A stretch of DNA of 33,512 nt from Chthoniobacteraceae bacterium (GCA_947479475.1 CANJZW010000052.1:1-33512), one strand, 5' to 3'. Positions 8,852 through 16,148 are shown, counted from the stretch's first letter. Numbers and translations: made by a program. The notes: generated from the letters alone by a model not told the origin.

Positions 8852-9376
8852 TTATGATTTTTGATATGCCTCGATGCACTGGCGCAGCTCGGTGCGAGCT
8901 CGGGAGGTTGCCACGCAGACGGCGTTCGGCGTCCATCCGATGAGCTTCGCGATCTCGCCCGGCTTCAGCGCGTCCTCGTAACGCAGGCGCAACATTTTCT
9001 GTACCGTCGGCGTCAGCCGAGCGAGGCACCGGCTCAGCCAGTCCGCGCGATAGTCGGGCGTGGCTGCGGCCTCGCTGGCGGACAAAAGCGCCAGCGTCTC
9101 CTCGCTGAGCGCCGGGCGGTTCGCACGACGCAGCGCCGCAAGTGCCTCGAAACGAGCAATCGCACAGGCCCACGCGAGAAAATGGGTGGCGAGGTCGAAT
9201 TGCCCCGCCTTCCGCGTGACAGCGAGAAAGGTCTCCTGGACCACATCCTGCGCGAGCGCAAAATCACGCACGATGGACAGCACGTAGGATCGCAGAGCCG
9301 GCTGGTGATCGAGGAAAAGCCGCTGCACCTGCGCGAGATGATGTTGTTCGTCGGAAGAACGCATGTCGGGATACAA
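8852..9376 (-). CDS. ECF RNA polymerase sigma factor (Rhodopirellula/Verrucomicrobium type)
   Basis: The product has 174 residues with the two-domain ECF layout. Region 2 spans about 20-85 and includes DFALAQDVVQETFLAV and the FLAWACAIARFEAL segment. Region 4 spans about 115-170, with LRLRYEDALKPGEIAKLIGWTP as the helix-turn-helix and an Arg-rich recognition helix (TSRARTELRQ). The pattern fits the sigma-70 family described from Rhodopirellula and Verrucomicrobium. The first ATG (9376) is used; an ATG four codons later (9364) is equally possible because no Shine-Dalgarno sequence separates them. The gene is first in a minus-strand run ending at position 120, so it probably drives that run and itself. 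Confidence 0.9.
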   Translation of the reverse strand: MYPDMRSSDEQHHLAQVQRLFLDHQPALRSYVLSIVRDFALAQDVVQETFLAVTRKAGQFDLATHFLAWACAIARFEALAALRRANRPALSEETLALLSASEAAATPDYRADWLSRCLARLTPTVQKMLRLRYEDALKPGEIAKLIGWTPNAVCVATSRARTELRQCIEAYQKS

Positions 9377-9535
9377 CGGTTTGGTGAGAGCCGATCCTTA
9401 GCAACGAATTTTTCCAAATCTAACCGGTGGCAAAATTGAGGCGTTTCTGAATGGGCAGAAATCTCTTTTCTCCGGGTTTCCGCCGCGCGCGCGGCATTAC
9501 AGCGGGGCGCCCCAAAAAACCTAGCAGAAGAGGAA

Positions 9536-10092
9536 TTAAACTCGCCATACGCAAGAAGTCCTCCGAATGGCATCTCTTGAACACACCGCCTGCAGCGTAC
9601 GCCCCTTCACCAATTTCATCGAGTAGAACGGCCTGCTTTGAGCGTCCACTCCGATGTTGTAGATCGCCACGATGTTTGGATGAGCCAAGTGCGGAAGGAC
9701 CTTGGCCTCCTTTGAGAACCTGGGGTCCTCACCTCCATAACTCACGGTGCTCACTTTGACAGTGACCTGCCGTTTGAGTTGGGGATCCTCGCCGAAGTAG
9801 ATCTGGCCCGTTCCACCACGGGCGATTTCGCGCACGAGGGTGTATTCACAGGTGGGGGACGGCTTGTTTAAATCCGCTGGCCCAAAGATGACAACTGCCT
9901 GCGGTCCAAACCGTATCACGATGGTCGCCTCCGTGCTCACGCTGGAAGCACTCTTCGATGCCCGGCGCTGCACAATGGTCACCGCCGAGGATCTGTTCGC
10001 ACTCGCCACCTTCCCTTCCACAACGAGCGTGATCGATCCCATCTGCACGGAAGCCGGATACTCCACCTCCACGCGCTCTGTGATCGGATGCC
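9536..10092 (-). pseudogene. FHA-serine/threonine kinase remnant, copy 1
   Basis: The fragment matches the protein at 16341-17087. It contains the tail of an FHA domain (HPITERVEVEYPASVQMG), a Ser/Ala linker, and a kinase N-lobe with the glycine loop REIARGGTGQIYFGE, the lysine strand VTVKVS and HPNIVAIYNIG. It runs slightly further than copy 2, to MKLVKGRTLQAV, before losing the family in a short unrelated tail. The catalytic HRD and DFG motifs are absent. Upstream the frame hits a TGA just before the HPITER segment, so the FHA amino-terminal half is also gone. Homology to copy 2 ends at about 10092, where a hydrolase fragment on the other strand begins. It cannot encode an active kinase. 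Confidence 0.75.
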
Positions 10093-10343
10093 TTCAACGC
10101 CGCAGCCAAAGCCGGCTACGAACCACTCTGCCCATCGGCCTGATGCTGTTCGAGCGCTGGGACAACATCGCGACGCTGTGCGCGTACCAGGGTGGAGTCG
10201 ATATATACGGGGCTACCGAAGACATCCTTATTCTGATTCAGCACGCCAAAGCCTTGGCCGATGCGTTGAAAGGCAGCCATTTCCAAGGAATCCCGGGAGG
10301 TCATAACGAATGGGCCAAACGCACCTGTGTTGATTTGCATTAA
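10087..10343 (+). pseudogene. Alpha/beta hydrolase C-terminal fragment with a frameshift
   Basis: On the plus strand two frames together read like the end of an alpha/beta hydrolase. From about 10087, DAFNAAAKAGYEPL is followed by a one-base frame change near 10127-10135 into LPIGLMLFERWDNIATL. After that come YQGGVDIYGA, an ILIQHAKALADALKG helix and IPGGHNEW, which carries the usual C-terminal histidine of the catalytic triad. The frame ends TAA at 10341-10343. There is no N-terminal half, no nucleophile elbow and no start codon, so it is a remnant. Its left edge coincides with the point where the FHA-kinase fragment on the opposite strand loses similarity, so 10087-10092 looks like an old junction. 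Family recognition is by eye. Confidence 0.6.
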
Positions 10344-10373
10344 CGCAAACGGGCGGGCTAGCCCCAGCGAGAC

Positions 10374-11669
10374 TCAGGCGACGTCCAGCCCGGCGATCGT
10401 CTGGCCTTTGCTTGTGCCGAATTTCTCGGTTTCGACGCCGAGGTGGTGCAGCGTTTGGACCCAAAGGTTGCAGAGCGGCGGCGGGCTTTTTGGATCGTGG
10501 GTGATGTGACGTCCGTGCTTGAAACCGCCTCCGGCGACGAGAATTGGCAGATTCGTCGCGTCGTGGCTGGAGGCGTTGCCCATGCCTGCGCCCATGACGA
10601 CCATGGTTTGGTCGAGAAGTCGGCGTCCGTGCTCGGGGGTGGACTTGAGTTTGCCGATGAGGCGGCCCCATTCGCGGATGACGTCGCGCTCGAGAATTGC
10701 CAGTCGCTCGATCTTTCCCTTGTCCTGTCCGTGATGGCTGAGGTCGTGGTAGGCAAAACTGTCGGCGGGGCGCGAGGGGGTTTTGCTCGTACCGACGAAG
10801 TAGAGTGTGACAATCCGGGTGAGATCGGTCTGAAGCGCAAGGCGGGCGACGTCCATCATGCAGCCGAAATGCGCGGTGTCCTCACCGAGTCCGGGGTCGC
10901 GGATGGGAGCGACGCCTGGACTTGGTTTGGGCTGGCTGGCGTAGGCCGCGGCTTTTTTCATACGGCCCTCCAACTCGCGCACGCTCGTGAAGTACTGGTC
11001 GAGTTTGTCGCGATCAGCGGAGCCAACGTTGCGTTGAAGTTGCCGGGCCTGGCCGGAGATGCGGTCGAGGATCGACTGGCCTTCGCCGATGCGGGCGATC
11101 TCCTCGGTGACCTCCGCGGGAGTGCCGTCGACGAAGAGGCGGGCGAACATGCGCGCGGCGCTCGTCTCGGGCGGCACGGCTACGCCGCGGGAGGTGTAGC
11201 TGCAGCTGTAGTTTCCGCTTGTAGAAAAATTCAGCGAGGCGAAGCGGGTCGAAGGGCCGATCTGGGAGGAGGCGAGTTGGTCGAGTGAAACTGTGTTCCG
11301 GAACGAGGGCGACCCGGGGTGCGGCGCTCCGGTGAAGAACGATTTGTCGGAGGCATGGCCGTCGCGCACTTCGGGGTGGTTGAGTCCGGAGATGAGGCTG
11401 AAGTCGCGACGATGCTCGCCGAGCAGTTCGAGGTAGGGGGTGGGGGTGTACTCCGTGCCTTGCTCGGCTGGAAAAAGGTACGGCGCGTGAAAGCTGAAAT
11501 AGTTCAGGATGCCGATGAACCGACGCGGCGCCACTGGTTCGGCGGCGAACGCGGCGTGCATCGCGTCGAGCCAGGGCAGGGCGAGGGAGACTCCGGTGCC
11601 TTTGAGAAACGTGCGGCGGGAGAGCGTGCGACGTGTCGTGATGGTGACGTTTTTCATGGGGGGAATCAT
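10374..11669 (-). CDS. DUF1552 family Tat-exported protein (module 3)
   Basis: The product has 431 residues. The signal region contains a textbook Tat motif, SRRTFLKGTG, followed by VSLALPWLDAMHAAFA. The mature part has DUF1552 features: FSLISGLNHPEVRDGH, a Ser-rich LNFSTSGNYSCSYTSRG stretch, TSVRELEGRM, YHDLSHHGQD and LLDQTMVVMGAGMGNASSHD. The start at 11669 is chosen because its ATG overlaps the TGA of the upstream DUF1592-type gene as ATGA, the coupling used elsewhere in this module. An ATG at 11657 (MKNV) is the alternative. It differs strongly from the three DUF1552 proteins of the sigma-led run, so it belongs to another subgroup. Function is unknown. Confidence 0.9.
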   Translation of the reverse strand: MIPPMKNVTITTRRTLSRRTFLKGTGVSLALPWLDAMHAAFAAEPVAPRRFIGILNYFSFHAPYLFPAEQGTEYTPTPYLELLGEHRRDFSLISGLNHPEVRDGHASDKSFFTGAPHPGSPSFRNTVSLDQLASSQIGPSTRFASLNFSTSGNYSCSYTSRGVAVPPETSAARMFARLFVDGTPAEVTEEIARIGEGQSILDRISGQARQLQRNVGSADRDKLDQYFTSVRELEGRMKKAAAYASQPKPSPGVAPIRDPGLGEDTAHFGCMMDVARLALQTDLTRIVTLYFVGTSKTPSRPADSFAYHDLSHHGQDKGKIERLAILERDVIREWGRLIGKLKSTPEHGRRLLDQTMVVMGAGMGNASSHDATNLPILVAGGGFKHGRHITHDPKSPPPLCNLWVQTLHHLGVETEKFGTSKGQTIAGLDVA

Positions 11670-14131
11670 TTGTGTAGGAAGAGGCGGCTTTGAATAACTT
11701 CGTGCAGCAGATCGCGCAGGCCGAAGTCCCCTGGGCGGGTGCGGGAGACAATTTCCGTGACGACCTCGCGGTCTGCGAACTGCGGGGTTGCCCCCGTGAG
11801 ATGGGCGATGAGCTTTTCCACTACACAACGGGCGAGCTGCTCGGGATGCGGCTGCAGGAGTTGCTTAAACTCGTCGATGTCGCGAAAGGTCTGCCCGTCG
11901 GCAAGCCTGTAGCTCGGATCGACCGCGGGTCCGTCGATGTAGTGGCGAATGTCGGTTCCCGGAATCTTCACGATGGCGTCCTTCGCTTTCTCCGGGATCG
12001 CACGGTAGTTGGCCCGCCAGCGACCGATGACGTCGAAGTTCTCCAGGGCAAAACCGGGCGGGTCGAGCTTTGCATGGCAACCGGCGCACGCCGGTTGGTC
12101 GCGGTGTTTGGTCAATTGTTCGCGGATGGTGGTGGCGCCCCGGATGTCGGGCTCGAGCGCGGGCACGTCCTTAGGGGGAGGAGCGGGCGGGGAGCCGAGG
12201 ATGCGATCGAGCACGTAGGCTCCCCGCACGACGGGCGAGGTGGCGGTGCCGTTCGCGGAGACTTTCAAGACAGCGCCCTGCGTGAGGAACCCGCCGCGGT
12301 GTGAATTCGCCGGGAGCGGGACGTGGCGGATGTGGTCGCCCTTCACGCCGGCAATGCCGTAGTGCTCGGCCAACCGCTCGTTGAGCATCAGGAAATCGCT
12401 GTGGACGACATTGCGGACGCTGAGGTTGCCGCGCAGCAGCGTTTCGAAGAACGCCTCGCTCTCGCGCAGCATGCTTTGCTGGAGGTAAGGCTCGAACTCG
12501 GGGTAGAGCTTCGTGTCGGGCTGGGTGAAATCGATTTCACGCAGGTTCAGCCAGCCGCCGAGAAAGGTTTGGGTGAAGCGCCTGGCCTTCGGGGACGCGA
12601 GTAACCGCTCCGTTTGCGCGCGCAGCGTCACGGGGTCAGAGAGTCCGTCTTTGGCCGCCTGCTGTAGGAGTTCCTCGTCGGGCGCACTGCTCCAAATCGC
12701 CAGGCTCAGGCGGGTGGCGAGCGCGTAATTGTCGAGCCGCCCGGATTTTTCCTGGAGAAAGAGAAACGCCGGCGAACACAGCGCCATTTTGTAGGCGGCT
12801 CGGAGCGATTCGTCGAAACGCCTTCCAGCGCGCTGCTGCTCGCGGAAGAGTGCCAGATGCTCGGCCACTTCCTGATCGGTTGCCGGCCGGCGGAAGACAC
12901 GTCCGAGGAAACCGCGCAGGAGCCGGGCGGCATCGGCGTCGGGCTGCTGTGAATACGGGCGGAGGTTTTTCTCGGGCTCCGCCGCGTTTTCGGGCACGAG
13001 CGGCAGGTCGCCGTAAAGCAGGCGATGGCCTGCGGGCGGCCACGTTTCATAAAGCGGGCCCTCGATCTCCACCCATTCCACCACCGCGCAGAGTCCCCGC
13101 TCCATCGGTTTTTCCCCGGCCGTCTCCGGCACGATGCGATGCGGAGCGACATAGAGCGTGTGTCTCTCCGGTACCGCGGCCTCATAGGTGAACTCGCCGA
13201 ATTCCGACGGGCTCATCTCGTGAAACTCTTCCCCGTACGTGGCGCTGGAGGGCGACTCCCCGGTGAGGGCCAGCTTGAGCATGATGTTTCGGTCCGGCCG
13301 GGATCGGTCGGCCGGTTTCGCCAGATGGCCGTCCTTGGTGATCATGGCCCGCGCCCGAACGCGAAATCGATAGCGCTCGTCCGGCACAGGAGGTGACCAC
13401 GCTCGGAGCGTCCCGTGCGGGGGCCCGCTGCCGCCCCAGTAAATGGCCAGGAATCCTTCGGGCGACACGGCCCACGCTCCCGTCTGAAAGCCGTGGTTCC
13501 AGTCGTGCCACGTTTCGGAGTAGTCGAGGCGGGTCTTTGCGCGCGGGGGCGGCGGTGTCGTCACGGTGGCCGCCTTGAGGGCGCGGGCGGCGGCCTGAAG
13601 GTAGCGTTCGAGGTGTTCGGTCGAGAGGTTGAGCGCGGCTCCGATGTTGTCGAAGCCGCCCGCCGTCGGATCTTGCGGCAGGAGGCCTTGCAGCGCCGTG
13701 TCCGTCCCCAGCAGATCATGTAGCGTATTCGCGTACTCCGCACGGTTCAGTCTGCGAAACACGACCCGACCGTCGCGTTGCTGCCGCTCCAGCGAATCTC
13801 GGTGCAGGGCTTCGCGCAAGGCTGTGAGATAGCCGTGGCGCAGGGCCTCCGGCGGGCGGGATTTCCGCTTGGGCGGCATCTCGTCCTTTTCCACTTGGTC
13901 GAGAATCTTCGTCCACAGTTGTTGATTCCCGGCGTCCGCCGGATTCCAGGGGAGCCCGTCCAGGTCGAGTCCGCCTTTCTTCTCGTCCGCGTCGTGGCAT
14001 TTGAGACAATGTGCTTCAAACATCGGTTCGAGTTGGGCGCGCCAGCCCGGGGCGGCGGCGACCTGGCCGCCGAGCAGGGGCAGTGCCAGGGCGATCCACC
14101 GCGGGTCCAATCTGGGGAGTCGGTGGATCAT
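11666..14131 (-). CDS. Exported diheme DUF1587/1595/1592/1588/1585 cytochrome-type protein (module 3)
   Basis: The product has 821 residues with a signal peptide ending near VAAA (residue 27). PSCyt1 carries CLKCH at 42-46, then KKGGLDLDGL and the DEMPPKRK segment. DUF1587 follows (FRRLNRAEYANTLHDLLG), then a middle beta-rich region, DUF1595, DUF1592 (ATRLSLAIWSSAPDEELL), DUF1588 with a second heme motif CAGCH, and DUF1585 near the end. The start at 14131 is fixed by an ATGA overlap with the SUMF1-fold gene stop at 14128. A much longer open frame upstream is antisense-like noise inside that gene. Architecture matches the protein at 2472-5132 but the sequences are well diverged. Both hemes should be periplasmic or outside the cell; the electron donor is unknown. 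Confidence 0.92.
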   Translation of the reverse strand: MIHRLPRLDPRWIALALPLLGGQVAAAPGWRAQLEPMFEAHCLKCHDADEKKGGLDLDGLPWNPADAGNQQLWTKILDQVEKDEMPPKRKSRPPEALRHGYLTALREALHRDSLERQQRDGRVVFRRLNRAEYANTLHDLLGTDTALQGLLPQDPTAGGFDNIGAALNLSTEHLERYLQAAARALKAATVTTPPPPRAKTRLDYSETWHDWNHGFQTGAWAVSPEGFLAIYWGGSGPPHGTLRAWSPPVPDERYRFRVRARAMITKDGHLAKPADRSRPDRNIMLKLALTGESPSSATYGEEFHEMSPSEFGEFTYEAAVPERHTLYVAPHRIVPETAGEKPMERGLCAVVEWVEIEGPLYETWPPAGHRLLYGDLPLVPENAAEPEKNLRPYSQQPDADAARLLRGFLGRVFRRPATDQEVAEHLALFREQQRAGRRFDESLRAAYKMALCSPAFLFLQEKSGRLDNYALATRLSLAIWSSAPDEELLQQAAKDGLSDPVTLRAQTERLLASPKARRFTQTFLGGWLNLREIDFTQPDTKLYPEFEPYLQQSMLRESEAFFETLLRGNLSVRNVVHSDFLMLNERLAEHYGIAGVKGDHIRHVPLPANSHRGGFLTQGAVLKVSANGTATSPVVRGAYVLDRILGSPPAPPPKDVPALEPDIRGATTIREQLTKHRDQPACAGCHAKLDPPGFALENFDVIGRWRANYRAIPEKAKDAIVKIPGTDIRHYIDGPAVDPSYRLADGQTFRDIDEFKQLLQPHPEQLARCVVEKLIAHLTGATPQFADREVVTEIVSRTRPGDFGLRDLLHEVIQSRLFLHK

Positions 14132-15066
14132 GGCAGTCCTCCGGCGCCGGTGGGGACGCGGCGAGCGAGCCGGAATCCGGTGGACGGATACTCGCGTTCG
14201 GGACGGGCGTTCGAGCGGACGATCGACTCGAGGTACTCGTAGGGGTGACTGACACTTCCGCCGCGGATGCCGCGTTTGGTACCGAAGAGGATCGCCTCGT
14301 TCCATTCCCACGCGTTGCCAGACTGATCGAGCGTGCCGTAGTGGCTGGATGCGTTCGGCACGCTGCCGACGGGCGCGAGGAGGCGGAATTGGTGCATGTG
14401 TCCAAAAATCGCTGCGTTCGCCAGCTCGGAGCCCGGCTCCACGGCCTTCGGTTGGTCGTTGCTGCGCGTGGCATAGCGCCAATACTCGCCGGTCGGTCCG
14501 CCCAGGCTCGCCGGCTGATAGTAAGCCGCCTTGTACCACTCGTCCTCCGACGGAATCCAGACCCTCGCCCCGGCCTCCCGCGGTGCGAGGCCGCCCTTCG
14601 CAAGATCGTAAGCGCCGTTTTCCGTGCCGCCGCTTCCCGCGCCGTGGTGCCGCCAGTTCGCGAACCGCATCGCGCGGAGAAACGTGACGTAAACCACCGG
14701 CTTCTTCTCCCAACCAGCCAGGCAGCCATAGCGGTAGGCTCCAGGCGGGCCGGTGCGCTCCGCGAATACAGGCAGATTCTCCTGGATCCCGCCCTGGCCG
14801 AGGTCCCGCAACAACGGTGCGCCCATGCTTTCGCTCCAGAGTCCATGCGTATCGCTTTTCGCGACGGCGTTGAGAAATTCCACGTACTGCTCGTTACTCA
14901 CCTCGTGCTTCGCGATTTGAAACACGTACGGTACGGCACCGAAGCCGGTGGTGTCGGCGGGATTTCCCGGATCACCTACCGTCACCCAGTCGATATCGGC
15001 TGCATCCGATCCTCGAAGCAAACCCGCGAGCGAAAGGGCAACGAGGGCGGTGAACGCCGCCTTTAT
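14128..15066 (-). CDS. SUMF1/FGE-fold protein without the catalytic cysteines; ATA at the expected start
   Basis: From 15066 the frame gives 312 residues: a hydrophobic leader (AAFTALVALSLAGLL), then a SUMF1 domain with VSNEQYVEFLNAVA, PVVYVTFLRAMRFANW, WIPSEDEWYKAAYY, SGNAWEWNEA, RGGS and the terminal STGFRLARR. True formylglycine-generating enzymes carry two active cysteines late in the domain; here RGGSVSHPYEYLESIVR has none, so sulfatase activation is unlikely and a binding or other SUMF1 role is more probable. The codon at the expected start is ATA, overlapping the TAA of an upstream remnant as ATAA where the other module-3 genes have ATGA. The nearest in-frame ATG (15189) adds 41 residues overlapping that remnant in another frame. 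Translation may therefore be weak or absent. Confidence 0.7.
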   Translation of the reverse strand: MKAAFTALVALSLAGLLRGSDAADIDWVTVGDPGNPADTTGFGAVPYVFQIAKHEVSNEQYVEFLNAVAKSDTHGLWSESMGAPLLRDLGQGGIQENLPVFAERTGPPGAYRYGCLAGWEKKPVVYVTFLRAMRFANWRHHGAGSGGTENGAYDLAKGGLAPREAGARVWIPSEDEWYKAAYYQPASLGGPTGEYWRYATRSNDQPKAVEPGSELANAAIFGHMHQFRLLAPVGSVPNASSHYGTLDQSGNAWEWNEAILFGTKRGIRGGSVSHPYEYLESIVRSNARPEREYPSTGFRLARRVPTGAGGLP

Positions 15067-15179
15067 TCCGCGTTTGTTCCCGCTGAGCGCAGTCCCGCGG
15101 TGAACGCCGCGATGTTCACTGCGATGACGCGATAGGTCTGTTTTTCGCCGGCCTTGGCCGTCGTGTCGGTAAACGCCAT
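15063..15179 (-). pseudogene. Fibronectin type III-like C-terminal remnant
   Basis: From an ATG at 15179 to TAA at 15063 this 38-codon stretch reads FTDTTAKAGEKQTYRVIAVN, then AGLRSAGTNAE and stop, which looks like the last strands of an FnIII domain at the end of a larger secreted protein. Just upstream, in a neighbouring frame, MFRDGV (near 15185) resembles the preceding FnIII strand, so a frameshift probably separates them. No longer coding region is visible beyond about 15230. The residues IAAF interrupt the usual AVN-TAGLRSA run and are encoded inside a 14-base sequence (15097-15110) that recurs at 15047-15060. Together this looks like the stump of the gene that once headed the module-3 operon. 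Confidence 0.5.
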
Positions 15180-15448
15180 CACGAAACATGTGGTTCACGG
15201 TATCGTAAATTGGTGGGCGTTCCATCAAATTTCCCGAGTCGCAGGGTGGTGAGGCAGCGAAAATGAGGAAATTGCTTTTCGCCAAATTTCCGAATCTCGC
15301 GCGCGCCTGATGCTCGCGGGCCGCGCTAAGGACATCAACAGAGATCAGTGAATACGCAGCTCTGAGACTGCCCATTCTTTTATTACGCCGGAGTGTCTTT
15401 CCCTTGCAGCCCAGGGGGGGGCGCTAAAGGCAACTCTGTTCGGCGGTC

Positions 15449-15784
15449 GTGTGGCTGCGGAGGCCGCGCATCGAGGAGGTATTCTTTAAGAACATCGAAC
15501 TCACATTCCTTGGCGGCGGCACGTCGGAGCAGGCATCGCGTCTCGATGTCGGGGAACCGCTGGAGTCGTCCAACTAAGTGACGCGGGCCACGCCTTTCAA
15601 CCGCGAGCTGCCTGCCTAGGCACTCTCGCTACGGCGCGGCAGAGGCGTGCGCATGGAAAATGTGCGCCTGTCCGAGGAGAAGCCGATGCTCGAAAAAGAT
15701 TGTCGAGTGGAATGCGGGGCCGTTGTCCACATGCTGCTCACGCCGACGGAGGAAAAGTTGCGTCTCGCCGAGTTGCGCTCGTGA
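15449..15784 (+). pseudogene. GH28 (polygalacturonase-type) C-terminal pseudogene
   Basis: One plus-strand frame reads RIEEVFFKNIELTFLGGGT, then ASRLDVGEPLE, a TAA stop at 15575, then FNRELPA, a TAG stop at 15617, and RRGRGVRMENVRLS, continuing to TGA at 15782. In GH28 proteins of Verrucomicrobiota the C-terminal part has the same order: a NI-x-x-x-F/Y-x-GGGT segment, an FG/N-x-LPAYGLY segment and an RG-V/L-x-L/M-ENV strand. The TAG falls where the tyrosine of LPAY would be. Both pieces stay in one frame, so point-mutation stops explain the damage. Upstream similarity ends at about 15425, and no catalytic aspartates are present. It is a non-functional remnant suggesting past pectin or related glycan use. 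Confidence 0.55.
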
Positions 15785-15856
15785 CCGCTCAAACTCGGCC
15801 ATGAAATCCGGCAGAGAGCCGATCAAACAGACGCGGGAGCGAAGAGTAGAGAGGCT

Positions 15857-16148
15857 GGGGACAGACACTTTCCCGCGCGCATAGTTTTTGCTTTTAACGA
15901 TCATCGCGTGGCAGTTGAAGGAATCCTGCCGGGGGGTAAAAGTGATTTCGGTTTTATTCTGCTCAATCTCACTTGTCAGTGTCTGTCCCCTGCACCTCTT
16001 CGGTGTATCTGAACGCACCACACGCTGGTGGGAGGCTGCCGGTGCTGACCTGACAAGCGCCCCAGACTTACTCGCATTCCTCCGGAACTTAGCCCGCACC
16101 TCTGAGAGCGGGGAGCGGCGACTGGAGTTTGGGAAAGTGTCTGTCCCC
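15857..16148. repeat. Segment bounded by inverted 15-base repeats, with a third copy inside
   Basis: The 15-mer GGGGACAGACACTTT occurs at 15857-15871. Its reverse complement occurs complete at 16134-16148 and as a 13-base match at 15978-15990. Two inverted copies delimit 292 bases with no intact gene. I recall very similar sequences around IS200/REP-associated tyrosine transposase genes in other bacteria, but that is memory, not a search. A non-autonomous element or REP-like pair is the best guess. Confidence 0.5.
15996..16136 (+). pseudogene. Helix-turn-helix fragment (terminase small subunit-like)
   Basis: A plus-strand frame between the second and third copies of the GGGGACAGACACTTT repeat reads LFGVSERTTRWWEAAGADL followed by LLAFLRNLARTSESGERRLEF. 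The LFGVS-x-RTTRWWE part is a convincing helix-turn-helix of the kind used by small DNA-binding phage proteins such as terminase small subunits, and the following residues fit a short helix. No start codon with a proper N-terminus is visible, and the frame runs into repeat sequence on both sides. I regard it as a fragment; assignment beyond 'HTH' is tentative. Confidence 0.35.

Noticed and set aside
9377..9470. Promoter of the sigma-led run
   Set aside because: Sequences such as TTGCCA with an A-rich segment are present, but no pair has acceptable spacing and match; an ECF-type promoter cannot be recognised without other examples.
10443..11288. Long plus-strand open frame of about 280 codons
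   Set aside because: It is antisense to the DUF1552 gene, has no recognisable domain and a skewed composition expected from the reverse of GC-rich coding DNA.
14128..15066. Formylglycine-generating enzyme (sulfatase activator)
   Set aside because: The required cysteines are absent and no sulfatase gene is in the window.
14011..15135. Plus-strand open frame of about 370 codons
   Set aside because: It runs antisense through the SUMF1-fold gene and the start of the diheme gene and is Arg/Ala/Gly-rich without any motif.
15180..15375. N-terminal extension of the SUMF1-fold protein from upstream in-frame ATGs
   Set aside because: The extra residues are unlike any domain, precede an internal signal peptide, and overlap FnIII-like sequence in another frame.
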